From the NCBI GenBank assembly GCA_009746045.1, contig RPFO01000175.1, positions 4,197,794 through 4,261,793 on the forward strand: a stretch of DNA of 64,000 nucleotides, in the 5' to 3' direction. The translations under genes were made by a program, and so were the position numbers. This document shows, piece after piece, positions 48,221 to 58,085 of this stretch. The notes below the pieces were generated by a model, which saw only the letters and a program-made list of their open reading frames with translations, did no database searches and was not told where the DNA came from. The stretch is from Mesostigma viride (taxonomy: Eukaryota > Streptophyta > Mesostigmatophyceae > Mesostigmatales > Mesostigmataceae). Every line of letters begins with the position of its first letter. The stretch's first letter is position 1.

Positions 48221-48284
48221 GAGCTCGTACTTGTCGTGTGTCGGCTGCAGTGTCGTCGCGGGATCTCGCGAGAAGTTTAGGAGA

Positions 48285-49754
48285 CTATGGAACGTCCGAC
48301 GTGGGCGGTCCGCTCACTGTCACGGTCTCTCCGGTCAGGTTCGGGACATCTCGTGGACACGAGAAGCAAGGCGTGATTTGGACCGTCTTCTGCGACGAAT
48401 GCGGCAGAAGATAGTCAAAAAGACTCGCTCCAGTGACAGATCCAATCACAGCCCCATCCGCGACGATCGCGTAATTTGCGGGCGTCTGCGCGCCGTCGCC
48501 CCATCCCGTTGAATGGTCTGCGTACATCTGCACGCCAATCCTCGCCGGCCTGGTCGTTGTAAAGTAATGGCTCGGTGTCCGTATCGCCGGTACGAGCGGG
48601 TCTGTCTTCACCACGCCCACAACAGCAAATTTTCGCTGGGTGGTAGACGTAGTCATCGTCGCGTCGTTATAGATCGTCACATCGGACGACACGAGCTTCC
48701 CGTGATCCGCCGGAGTCAATGCGCACGTGACCGCGTCCTCTCCGCGCAGTCCCCCGTCCACGTCGAGCCGGAAACTACCCGCTGAGTCGGTTATCGCGAC
48801 ATCGTTGACTTTCCACGAGATAGGCAGCTTCCGTTGGTAAGCCCATGGCGTCGTGTTCTTGATTCCTAGCGTGAGAGGAGGCACGCCACCATCGCCAACG
48901 ACGACCCATGTTTGGTAAGGCGCGGTCGTTCCCCAGTAACTCTCGGTAGGCTGGTCGATCCGCCCGATGTCCCAGGCCGTTAACGGGGAGTACGTGCGCG
49001 TGATGTGGATACTATAGGGCATCCGCTGTATCCGATTGAGATCTCTCGTAGTAGCGAACCCGACTTGCCCGTAGCTCATCAGCTTGCCGAAATAGGCGTG
49101 ACTCGTGCTTCCAAAATAGATGTCGTCAATGTATGGCCCGTCTACCGCTTGGCTCGCGTCGATCGGGTCGAGCGCGCCGAGGACCTGGACGCTATAAACG
49201 CTCTTCCCATTGCTACTGCCTCTGGTGACCGTGTAGGGAAGCCGAATCCGAATGTCTTGGTTGTTCGACACTGTGAACGTGGTTCCTGGCGCTGAAAGTG
49301 AGCCGTCTTCGTACTCTAACACAAACGTCGCGGTCGGATCAGGAAGGGTTGTATATCCGACGTCGTGTCGGTCGAACAGCCAGTCGATCTGGTCGCGTGT
49401 CAGAATACGATCAGCGACGATCTGGGACATGTTCGCATACTGATCCAGCAGCCACAAGGACGAGATCCGGATCCAACCAGCGGTTATTCCGCCGTCGACT
49501 TCGAGCATTCCACTCGACTCGCCATTGTTGGTCACCGACCAGTCCGAATGATTATCCCCCAAACGCAATCTCGTCGGCGCCCCAGGGTACATGTATCGTA
49601 CTCCGTTTAGTGTTACGTGTCTGTCGAATGGGTGAACCGCTAGCTGGAGAGCTTGCACGTCGCTCTCGACGTCCGCGATTCGTTCATCTACCCCGTCTTC
49701 CACTAATCCTGTCGCGATGTTAAAGCCGGACGCGTTCGAGCTAACAACGACCAT
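48285..49754 (-). CDS. PLV spike/fibre-like protein, 489 residues
   Basis: The ATG at 49,754 gives MVVVSSNASGFNIATGLVED with an early coiled coil (DERIADVESDVQALQLAV), as in trimeric fibres. It is then beta-rich (FVLEYEDGSLSAPGTTFTVSN, WVVVGDGGVPPLTLGIKNTT) and ends in Ig-like strands (ITPCFSCPRDVPNLTGETVTVSGP). It is divergent from the 49,796 gene with a 41-bp AT-rich shared promoter (ttttatctaagattaaaag). The longer frame to 49,976 is an overlap artefact. Confidence 0.55.
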   Translation of the reverse strand: MVVVSSNASGFNIATGLVEDGVDERIADVESDVQALQLAVHPFDRHVTLNGVRYMYPGAPTRLRLGDNHSDWSVTNNGESSGMLEVDGGITAGWIRISSLWLLDQYANMSQIVADRILTRDQIDWLFDRHDVGYTTLPDPTATFVLEYEDGSLSAPGTTFTVSNNQDIRIRLPYTVTRGSSNGKSVYSVQVLGALDPIDASQAVDGPYIDDIYFGSTSHAYFGKLMSYGQVGFATTRDLNRIQRMPYSIHITRTYSPLTAWDIGRIDQPTESYWGTTAPYQTWVVVGDGGVPPLTLGIKNTTPWAYQRKLPISWKVNDVAITDSAGSFRLDVDGGLRGEDAVTCALTPADHGKLVSSDVTIYNDATMTTSTTQRKFAVVGVVKTDPLVPAIRTPSHYFTTTRPARIGVQMYADHSTGWGDGAQTPANYAIVADGAVIGSVTGASLFDYLLPHSSQKTVQITPCFSCPRDVPNLTGETVTVSGPPTSDVP

Positions 49755-49795
49755 CTCTTTATGAATTTTATCTAAGATTAAAAGTATAGCCCCAC

Positions 49796-50338
49796 ATGGA
49801 CCAGGTCCCAGACGCCCCAGATTCGCCCAAGACCCCCGTCGCGTCCGACGCGGAACCAGCGCCACAGCAGGAGCCAGCGAAGACTGTGGAGGTCCTAGCC
49901 CCTCCCGCGAAGGGCCGAAAGGGGCCTCGACTAACGGACGAACAGCGGGCGGCTCTCCGCGAGAAGATGCGGCCATACCATCAAAAACGCAACGAGGAGC
50001 GCGCGAAGAAACGGCAGGAGGAGCGAGAAGCCGAAATTACTAAGCGGAAAGTGCTGGAGAAGGAACTCGAAATCCAAAGACAACGTCTGGTCGAGCTCGA
50101 GATGGAAGAAAAGCGAAACAAGTACCGCATCGAGCGACTGTTGGCCGCTGAAGAGGTGGCTATGACGCCGTCAGACACGCCACGCCCTCGCCGCGGTCGT
50201 AAGCCGAAATCCGAGATCGAACAAGAGGAACGCGAACGGGCCGCGAACCCAGTGCCGAATGTGCGGACTACGACGCCTTATGAGCAGAAGATGCTTGCTA
50301 TTCGAGCGTCTTTGCTAGCCAGTCTGAATGACGATTAA
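49796..50338 (+). CDS. AT-hook coiled-coil protein
   Basis: The protein has 180 residues from ATG 49,796. A Pro/Ala-rich start is followed by a long charged coiled coil (KKRQEEREAEITKRKVLEKELEIQRQRLVELEMEEKR) and an AT-hook-like RPRRGRKPKSE. Binding of AT-rich DNA is likely. It is the first of the plus-strand PLV genes leading to the ATPase. Confidence 0.55.
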   Translation: MDQVPDAPDSPKTPVASDAEPAPQQEPAKTVEVLAPPAKGRKGPRLTDEQRAALREKMRPYHQKRNEERAKKRQEEREAEITKRKVLEKELEIQRQRLVELEMEEKRNKYRIERLLAAEEVAMTPSDTPRPRRGRKPKSEIEQEERERAANPVPNVRTTTPYEQKMLAIRASLLASLNDD

Positions 50339-50360
50339 AATCTATCCTATTTGTAATAAA

Positions 50361-51245
50361 ATGACGATCATTGAAAGCGTTCACATCGAGACTCCCCTAG
50401 CAAACAAGGATTTAAAGGTCAAATACGCGAAGGCTCGCCAGGTCCCAGCAAACGCACTGAGGCTTCATTTTATCGCTAGTTTCGTCGGAATGAGAGGGAC
50501 TTGAAAAACGACAAGCGCGATTAACATGCTAAAGGCTTATTTCGACGCTCACTCGTTTGATAAGCTCTACCTCATTTCGGGGTCCGCCACGACAGAGCCA
50601 AAATACAAGCTCTTGCCGACCCCTTCAATGACCATGGAAACCTACACGGACGACAATTTCAACAAGATGGTCTCGGATATCAAAAAGGACCTGGAAGGGT
50701 ATGAGGAGTACCAACGAGATCTCGCGATATGGGAAAAATTCAAGAAAGACTACCTAGAGGGCGAAAAGACGGAGGACGACATGGACCTCAACATGTACCT
50801 GACCCTTGACAGACTCCAATTCAAAGAGCCAGAAACACGATTTCGATACGGGCCTCCATCATCTGTCATTTTAGTCGACGACATGGCAGGGTCAAAACTG
50901 TATCGCTCAGACTCCAAAGGACCTGTCTCTAGTTTCGCGTTCAAACATCGACACCTCTTGACGTCCATGGTATTCGTGAACCAATCGTTCACCTCGGCTG
51001 GCGTACCAAGGTCAGTTCGCGCAAATGTTTCGTTTCTCGTATTGTTTCGTACGAAGGACCGGCGAGCCTCGCGACAGATCGCGGAGGAAAGCGCAGGACA
51101 CACATCGCCCGAGGATTTCCTAGCGCTGTGGGAATTCGCGACGAAAGACAGTCCTCACGACTTTCTTGCGGTCGATAACGACGAACCACACGACTCAAAA
51201 CGATATCGAAAGAATTTCGACCATTACCTGGTCCTGAAAAAATAA
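50361..51245 (+). pseudogene. PLV A32/FtsK-HerA-type packaging ATPase with stop in Walker A
   Basis: The frame starts at ATG 50,361 (MTIIESVHIETP) and runs to 51,245, with a single in-frame TGA at 50,502-50,504. The Walker A motif reads GMRGT-stop-KTTS, so the TGA occupies the invariant Gly before the Lys; a G-to-T change in GGA would explain it. Downstream are Walker B VILVDDM and the sensor segment FVNQSFTSAGVPRSVRANVSFLVLF, typical of virus packaging ATPases. Length with the stop read through is about 294 residues, normal for PLVs. Initiation at ATG 50,526 would give 239 residues without the P-loop. Other genes here end in TGA normally, so reassignment is unlikely. Confidence 0.8.
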
Positions 51246-51270
51246 TCTGTACTCTATCATATATACGCGA

Positions 51271-51396
51271 ATGGATCTGAAGCAGGCTTACCCCAACGCT
51301 TTCCACGAGTCTTCGCCAGCCCCCTCGCCTATTCAGGTGTCACCGCTTTCTCCTTCAGAAGGAGAAAGCGCCGCCGAAGAGTTCGTACCAGCATAG
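51271..51396 (+). CDS. short acidic ORF, possibly the start of the next gene
   Basis: The 41-residue frame from ATG 51,271 (MDLKQAYPNAFHESSPAPSP) is Ser/Pro/Glu-rich and ends EEFVPA. It is followed in another frame by the AT-hook gene at 51,425, which lacks an ATG. A frameshift near 51,380 could have split one gene of about 170 residues. Confidence 0.35.
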   Translation: MDLKQAYPNAFHESSPAPSPIQVSPLSPSEGESAAEEFVPA

Positions 51397-51424
51397 GCTT
51401 GACAGGCGAGAGCTCGTTCTCAAC

Positions 51425-51787
51425 GTGTCGACGCTCGTTCGGTATCTGACCGGAGCTCGGATCTCCGCGAAGACTCACGAGAGACTGGCGGCGTTCGTGC
51501 GAGGTTGTGGGTATGACGGCGAGCTCCCGCCGACACACACCGGCATAGGGCACGAGTGTCGACAGAAACTGATGTCCATCATCGCGTCCAAACGAAAGCC
51601 GCGCAACCCTCCTCCTCCCCCCCGCTCGCCTCGCCCCCCGAAAGCTAGAAAAGAAAAAGTCCCCCACACCCCCAAGAAACGCGGGAGACCGGCTGGATCG
51701 AAGGACACTAAGCCGCGGACTCATAACATCGACCCTGCTACAGGTCGTCCTAGACCATGGGGACGGCCGAAGAAGTCGAAGCTGTAA
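51425..51787 (+). CDS. AT-hook basic protein
   Basis: The 120-residue frame is taken from a GTG at 51,425 (STLVRYLTGARISAKTH). A helical N-terminus is followed by Pro/Lys-rich sequence with two AT-hook-like motifs (KKRGRPAGSKD and RPRPWGRPKKSKL). The frame is open further upstream without ATG. DNA-binding is inferred. Confidence 0.5.
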   Translation: MSTLVRYLTGARISAKTHERLAAFVRGCGYDGELPPTHTGIGHECRQKLMSIIASKRKPRNPPPPPRSPRPPKARKEKVPHTPKKRGRPAGSKDTKPRTHNIDPATGRPRPWGRPKKSKL

Positions 51788-52034
51788 AATGCGTTTATAT
51801 ACGAAAATTACCGTGGAATTCCGCTCTAGCGGCCGCAGAAGCTATCGCAGTTAACTTAACCAGGGTCGTGTCCCACCGACCGAAGGTCGGTTCCTCTGAA
51901 GCGAAGACGCGGCTTCGAATCCCGGTGGAAGCAACTAAATTCTACTTTTTGCAATAAAAATGATGATTTATCATTTTTTGTAATAAGCGCTCGTTCACAC
52001 TCAAATTAATTTCTTTGCATAAGATATACAAGGC
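51788..52034. other. intergenic region upstream of the recombinase
   Basis: No gene is seen. It contains CTTCGAATCCCGGTGG at about 51,914-51,929, which resembles the T-arm end of a tRNA, but I could not fold a full tRNA around it. An AT-rich stretch (51,940-52,034) precedes the recombinase gene and probably holds its promoter. Confidence 0.4.
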
Positions 52035-52856
52035 ATGGTTTCAAGGACAGCGGACGAACTCCGCATGCGGCGAGAAGCACAGGCGAGGTACCGGCAGAAA
52101 CATCCTGACCGGGCAGCTCTCCAGGTGATGCGCGCGATGGCCAAGAAAGATGCGTGGATACCCACCGAGAAATGGCTCCAGAAGCACGGGACAGACTGCG
52201 ACGAGGTAAAGCTGATCCGGAAGAACGCAGACCTCCCCGAGAAGGATTGTAAGTCCGCGGACACTCACCCGGTCTCGCGAGCACCCACGAGCAAGCTATG
52301 GACCCTCGCCGAGGTCATGGAGACCGCCCAGCGTGTCAGGCCGGAGAACCAGCCCGTGGCTACCGTGCAAGGAGACAGGATCGTGAAGACGGCTAAGGGG
52401 GCGACGGTGGCGACGATTAAGCAGTACGTCTGGCGCGTTGGACAGATCTTGGATGCGCTCGGATGTAGTCGGACAGAGACTGTCACGTGTCTCCTGGACA
52501 TTGATAAGGTCATCGCGACCATTCAGAACATGAAGAAGGGAGACGCGACAGGAGCGAGAACGGCCCGTGCGAATCTCGCGGCTGCCATTAACGGGATCAA
52601 CAAGATCTTTCCACCGTCTCGCCAACTCCCGGCAGCTGTCGTCGAGGCCTATAAGAGCCAACAGGCCATCGAACAGGAAGGGCGAATGACCATCGACGCT
52701 TATGTCAGCGAGAATGTACCGCCAGCTTACGATTTCAAGACGCTCCAATCGATCCACAAGTCCATCGCAGACCCGAACAGCGACGAGAAATTGATGGGGT
52801 ACCTCTACCTCAGTGTTGCGTGCCGGCCCTTTAGGACGGACGCAACAATGGAATAA
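52035..52856 (+). pseudogene. N-terminal part of a probable tyrosine recombinase (PLV integrase)
   Basis: The frame has 273 residues from ATG 52,035. A basic N-terminus (RREAQARYRQKHPDRAALQV) is followed by a helical core-binding region (TIKQYVWRVGQILDALGC ... LLDIDKVIATI) and the start of a catalytic-like domain (GYLYLSVACRPFRTDAT), where the first catalytic Arg is expected. The frame then stops at TAA, 16 bp before the gypsy LTR. The H-x-x-R and Tyr motifs are absent from the window; they may lie beyond the retrotransposon. Integrases of this type insert PLVs into host DNA. Confidence 0.5.
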
Positions 52857-52872
52857 ATTATATACTTTGGCT

Positions 52873-53475
52873 TGTTATCATAGTCCGTAGGACTTTGGGA
52901 CTTATTTCGGGACGTAATTTGGGAATCGTCCCTTAGTCAGGACTTTTGTATGGAACTATGATAGTTTGTGTGATTCGGGCCAGCTATTTTGGGCCTAGGT
53001 TGTTGTATGCGATCTTCTAGGGGCCGGTGCAGTCGCGCCGCGCTGCGTACCTTATAGCTGGTTGAGATATTGTACTCATGCGTGGATTCTGTAGGTGAGG
53101 GTCGATGTCGACCCGAGATATTGTGTGGACTGCATGCTTAGGAAGATCGGCGCCATGTCGGCGCCCTTTGCCAGCTTAGTGGCAGACCTAGGTGAAATTG
53201 GTCCGAGGACGAGAGTCTCGTCCTCTTGGTTTGATGAATGATAAGTGCGATGACGCCTACACATTAAACCTGGGGCAACTATCCATTTGTAATTGGTCTT
53301 GCTAGCCATTATAAGTGTGTATCAATTAGCTTGGCGTCAAGCCGCGATGCCAGATATCTCACGACCCCAGTCGTGAAGCGCAATCTGCATTAGGCTACCT
53401 TGATTATTCCTAATTCCGGCATGAAGGATCTTTCGCTACGTCACTCAGGCTAGGGACCTGGGTTGGCACGTAACA
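52873..53475 (+). repeat. 5' LTR of the gypsy element (inferred ends)
   Basis: It begins TGTTATCATAG and ends GGCACGTAACA, giving a TGTTA/TAACA terminal inverted repeat. One base later comes TGGTTATCGGAGG (53,477), a primer-binding site similar to that of the 21,085 element. The second LTR is outside the window, so the ends rest on these signals alone. Confidence 0.65.
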
Positions 53476-54248
53476 CTGGTTATCGGAGGAAAAATGTGCT
53501 GGAGAGGTTAGCTAACTCTCGCGGAGAGAGCTAGTGTAGCCAGTTAGGATAGCAAGACGGTGCTTAGTGTAGATAGAGGTTCCGGTATTCAACGATTGCG
53601 GACTGGTCGGCGGCAGCCCGTAAAGGGATTCAACGACGACCTCGGCAGCAAGCGGCAGTCCGGGATACTCGGCGGGGCTAGTAATAGCCCTGTGGTGAGG
53701 TGCCAGAGGCAGTAGCGGCCATTACCCCTGTTTTCAACGACTTCTAGTGGCGGTAGAGCTCCGGCTTTCGACGACACTCGACGGCGGCCAGCCCAGGGGT
53801 TTTCAACGACATTGGTTATGGTACGTCCCCTAGTTTAGTGCTCTTTACTTAAACGCTTGCTTTCTTCCCGGGACTGCACGCGTAGAGGGGGTTTATGTTT
53901 AATGTTGTGCTCTCTGTAGGCGTTTCCATGTTGTTTGAGAGATGTGGGGGCCGCGGAGGCACCCATCGGTGTGTGACCTGCAACGGGTCTTGGGGTAGGT
54001 ACCGTCGGGCTGTGGCCGATTATGTTTGACGGTGCTTACCTCTGTGCGCCCCGCGGAGGGGACCAGTGTACTGTGCCCTTGTTCGCGTAGAGCTTGGGCG
54101 TGTGTTGTGTTAGAGTCCGTCCTCCTCCCTCGTTGCGTTTATCACTGCACTTAGAGGTATCCTTGGGGATCCCTTTTCCTTTCTGTCTTGCAAGCTTCTG
54201 CCAGCCTTTTTCTTCTTCTCGCCAGCGTATGATAGACTACTACGCAAT
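53476..54248 (+). other. gypsy primer-binding site and leader
   Basis: The primer-binding site is at 53,477-53,489. The rest is a 760-bp leader without a convincing gene. It contains partly repeated phrases such as ttcaacgac at about 53,588, 53,628, 53,734 and 53,800, suggesting a degenerate internal repeat. Confidence 0.6.
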
Positions 54249-54608
54249 ATGTCTTTGAAAGGGAAACGAAGGATAAATAAGGGTGGACAGTCTGGATTTC
54301 CTTACTATGCAGTAGCCCATGACGGGGGTGAGGGTAGACCAGCCATATTTTATAGTTGGAAGACGTGTGAAGAGCATATCAAAGATAAGATAATGTCTAG
54401 GGATTCTAATGCTAGATGGAAGGGGTTTGATAACATCATAGATGCAGATAGGTTTGTTAGGGAGCACATGCCATTGCCAGAGGGTCTGCACACCACCCGT
54501 GAATGCCCTAAGCCACCCACGCACAGCAAGGGAGACAACAGTCAGGAGGTGGGGACAGCAGTTACAGTTACCTTCTCCCAGCTGACCATTGGCTCTAGCA
54601 GACAATAG
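54249..54608 (+). CDS. RNase H1 N-terminal / viroplasmin-like domain ORF
   Basis: The protein has 119 residues from ATG 54,249. Residues about 17-75 read FPYYAVAHDGGEGRPAIFYSWKTCEEHI ... FDNIIDADRFVREH, matching the hybrid-binding domain at the N-terminus of eukaryotic RNase H1 and of caulimovirus transactivator (pattern YYAVxxG...GIYxSWxxC...F...A..Fv). It is separate from pol and lies before gag. It may bind RNA-DNA hybrids during reverse transcription. The polar C-terminus is not recognised. Confidence 0.65.
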   Translation: MSLKGKRRINKGGQSGFPYYAVAHDGGEGRPAIFYSWKTCEEHIKDKIMSRDSNARWKGFDNIIDADRFVREHMPLPEGLHTTRECPKPPTHSKGDNSQEVGTAVTVTFSQLTIGSSRQ

Positions 54609-54744
54609 AGGGGATTACTACTAGGGAATAGTACTAGGTCCTATATAAATAGATCTATAGTACGTGGTTGCTCTCCCTCTCTCTTTCTCTCTCTCTCTTT
54701 CTGGGGAGGTGTTGCCTGCAGTGTAAGGTACCGGTACGAGCACC

Positions 54745-55084
54745 ATGCCGACGCCGCGTCGACGCCGGAACCAAACACGGAATGCCAGAGAGACAGATGA
54801 CGGGAACAGAGCAAGAGAAACAGAGGATAGAGATATAGAACCGGTAGACAACCACGAGCAAGGTGTAGAGGTGCTAGAGGTGCCACCGCACGTCCAAGTA
54901 GGGACAAATAGAGGTGAGGACATGGAGAGACCTGCGGAAGGCTCACCACGGTCCAGTTTAGAAGATACCAGAGGGTACCAGGATCCTAGAGATTCATCAG
55001 ATGATGACAGTCGAGACTCCAGATTGGAACAAGGGGGAGACGGGCGCAGCCAGGAAATACTCCAGGGGGGTTCCCAGCAGCAGC

Positions 55085-55157
<73 letters not shown>

Positions 55158-57039
55158 GCAGCAGCAGCAGCAGCAACGACAGCAGCAGCAGCACCCACAG
55201 CAGCAGCAGCAGCTACCGCAGCAGCAACAACCCCAGACGAGGTCACAGCGGCTGCCACGATACCCTGAGCAGCCCGGGTACGAGAATGAAGACACGCTGC
55301 ACTACAGTTATCGGCAGCCAGTCACGGAGCGACCATCACATCCCTGGGCAGGACGGGGTCGCCCCCTGGGACCGCCGCCGGCCCCAGCACATCGGGGCAG
55401 ACGTAGAGTGTCTTTCGGCAGCACTTCCCTGTTACCCACGGTGTTGTGGAACTCGGATGATGACGGGGAGGACACCGGGGCAGATGGCGAGTTCGGTGAT
55501 TTGGAGGGGGCCGTGACGGATATTGAGGGACCAGGGGCGCAGGGCCCGTCCTTTGGAGCTCATAGGCCCCGGGTTCGGCTAGGGGATGACAGAATCGCTA
55601 CCGCACACGACGAGGAGACTCAGACACCCGTCCAGCGACCCGCCCCCCAGCCGCCGCGTCCTAGGACACATGACAGCAGCATCGTCCACTCGCCTGCGGT
55701 CGTCAGCAACCTGAATTTCAGCAGGGTGGCCTTGGATGACCCGGGGTACGAACACCCATCGTCTGTACAGGTGCGGCGAACGCACGGCACGTCGGCCAGC
55801 TCCGGATCTCTCCCCCGGTCGCAGCCCCCAGCCTTCGGCTCCATTGCCTATCGTGAGGTCGGTGGACCCAAGCCTAATACGGTGAAGGCCCCACCCATGC
55901 CTACTTTCAAGAATGTTCCCAAGCTGCACGCGGACATGAAACCGCGGGAGATTGACGAATGGGGGCGCATGTGGCAACAGCAGTATACCGTCTGGTGCAA
56001 CCACCACAGTTGGGAACTGGCCACCTGCGATCTCATCCCGCATGTTGTCAACACCTGCATGGACCCCTCGGTGGTGAGCATCCTGAATTGTGAGAGCATC
56101 GCATCCCAGTCATACCCGCAAACCGTGGAGGAGTTGATGGACCGGGTGCGCCGCAAGCTGATACCCCCAGACGCGGAGCTCCACGAGCGGATCGCTTTCG
56201 GCAAGCTGCGCCAGGGGACCACCCCATATCGCGAGTTTCTGTCCAAGTTTGAGGCCAGCGCCGCTTATCTAACCGACATGACCTGGTACGAGTACAAGAT
56301 CAGATTCATCGAGGCGCTCAGCCCCGAGCTACAGGACGAGGTATTCAAACACTACGCTGAGGTCCCCTGGAAGGAGTGGGACATCCTGAATATCCAGAGA
56401 TACCTTCTGCAGGTGGCCGACGTGGTGACTCGCGGGCGCGCACCCTCGGTGCGTCGTTTCTTCAGGCCAGCTCCCCCGCGGCGGGTGAACCAGCTGTACT
56501 CCACTGAGTCCGCCGGCGAGGAGGAGGACGACTATATCGACGACCCCGACGACGGCTACGCTGACCAGGGTATCAACGCCATCGACGCCAGCAAGGCGCG
56601 TTGCTTCATGTGCAGTGAGGTGGGACACCTCAAGCGCGACTGCCCCAAGCTCAGAGGCAAGCACACCGGTCGCGGCGCAGGGGAGATTGAGCCCAGCATT
56701 CGTTTCTCCGGCCCAGCGTTCGGCAGCCGCCCCGACTCCTCCGGTCCCCGGGACAGACCCCGCAATGCGGGCGAGCGGGCGGCTCGCCTGCAGCATGCCA
56801 GACAATCCCCGACCCAGTACCAGCAGCCGCGACCGCCCGCGACCAACTCTACCAAGGGTGTGTTGCGCGCGGTTAATGGGATCGAGGCTCGGCGGCAATC
56901 CTCCTCTTCCGGTCAGACGCAAGCAGTGGCTGGGTACGAGTATGAGGATGAGGAGGAGGCTGACGAGGAGGAGGAGGGGGGGGAAGAGGGCGGGCAGTCG
57001 GGCGAGGCGGCCTCCCGTCCCACCGCTCCTCGGGAGTAG
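54745..57039 (+). CDS. gag: gypsy Gag with polyglutamine tract and CCHC knuckle
   Basis: The protein has 764 residues from ATG 54,745. The N-terminal third is polar, followed by a polyglutamine/CAG tract (55,075-55,235) and a Pro/Arg-rich zone. The retrotransposon Gag capsid-like region is about residues 390-590 (MKPREIDEWGRMWQQQYTVW ... LMDRVRRKLIPPD ... GTTPYREFLSKFEASAAYL). The zinc knuckle CFMCSEVGHLKRDC is at about 627-640, and an acidic C-terminus follows. Intact; pol begins 12 bp after its stop in another frame. Confidence 0.85.
55075..55235. repeat. CAG trinucleotide repeat in gag
   Basis: This is about 160 bp of CAG/CGG/CAA repeat encoding polyglutamine with occasional Arg. Antisense frames read poly-Ala, poly-Leu and poly-Cys and are artefacts. 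Confidence 0.9.
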
Positions 57040-57050
57040 TAGCCTTACCC

Positions 57051-57766
57051 GTGGGGTTGGGCCCCGGGGTAGATGATAGGGTAGATGATAGTAGAGATGA
57101 TAGGGTAGATGAGAGGGTAGAGAGATCAGACAGTAGCCCTGAAGTGGAGCCGAGTAGAATAGAGGTAGACGTCAATCACGTGGCTTCCGGCTCAGACGCG
57201 GCCTCCCAACCGGCGCGTGTGTCTCCCGGAGGTCCGCGGCATTTGTTTCTTTTCAGTGGGGGGTTACTTGTTCCTCCCACCGTCCTGGACCCGTATTTGA
57301 AAGAGAAAACGGTCATGGACGTGAAGTTTTTGGTCGACACCGGCGCCTCCACGTCTTTCATCAACGAGGCCCTGGTGCGCCGACTGGGTCTGACCCCTCG
57401 CCCGCACACCACGGCCGTGCATGTGACCTATTCGGACGGTCGCCAACACCGGTCGCCCGGCTTGGCAGATATCAAGGGTGTGCTGCAAGGCACGCCGGTT
57501 GACTTGGCGGCGACTATCGCGCCGCTGGGAGCCGCAGACATCATCATCGGGCTAGACTGGTTGGATAAGCAGGATGTGGACATCAGTGTGCGCCGACGAG
57601 TAGTTTGGTTTCCGGATGGATCCTTTTGGTGTCCCGACAGCGAGTACAGGGCACAGGCCGCGGAGGTCCATAACATTACACACGAGCGCTCGGCGGACGG
57701 GCCTCGACCAGCGTCCCAGATCCTGATGAGCAGCAAGACGCTGGCACGCCAACTTCGGAAGGGCAA
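57051..57766 (+). pseudogene. pol: gypsy pol, 5' part: aspartic protease
   Basis: This is the first part of pol, up to the CACTA insertion. The protease active site FLVDTGASTSFINEALV is at about 57,337-57,388, and the C-terminal flap partner ADIIIGLDWLDKQDVDIS is at about 57,536-57,586, both as in Ty3 proteases. Reading resumes at 61,371. Removing 57,767-61,370 and one copy of the duplicated AA keeps the frame. Confidence 0.85.
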
Positions 57767-57781
57767 CACTAGGAACTCGGG

Positions 57782-58085
57782 GGTGGTAAATTTACCACTT
57801 TTTATCACTTTTTACCACCTTTTTACCACCTCGAGGTGGTAAAAGAGGTCTAAGGGTGGTAAAAAGTGATAAAAAGTGATAAAAAGTGATAAAAAGTGAT
57901 AAAAAGTGATAAAAAGTGGTAAAAAAGTGGGTATATTTTACCACTTTTTACCACTTTGTGGTAAAAAGTGGTAAAGTGGTGGTAAAAGGCTTGTGCAAGT
58001 GGTAAAAAGTGATAAAAAGTGGTAAAACCGAAGAAGTGATAAAAAGTGGTAAAAAAATACCACATGAGCATGCACACAAGTGGTA
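57782..58085. repeat. left subterminal repeat array of the CACTA element
   Basis: It contains many copies of GTGGTAAAAA and GTGATAAAAA, some in the opposite orientation at the very start. A run of about seven GTGATAAAAA decamers lies at 57,861-57,925. Such arrays are transposase-binding regions in known CACTA elements. Confidence 0.8.

Noticed and set aside
50361-51245. TGA reassigned to an amino acid
   Set aside because: Neighbouring viral genes, such as the penton-like gene ending in the ATGA overlap, use TGA as a normal stop, so a nonsense mutation is simpler.
51860-51945. Possible tRNA gene with TTCGAATCCC T-loop
   Set aside because: The T-stem pairs poorly, no D-arm A-box or matching 5' acceptor strand was found, so only a tRNA-like 3' piece remains.
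54986-55295. Minus-strand poly-Ala, poly-Leu and poly-Cys frames
   Set aside because: They are antisense readings of the CAG repeat in gypsy gag.
57861-57925. CRISPR-like array
   Set aside because: The decamers are contiguous without spacers and belong to the CACTA subterminal repeats.
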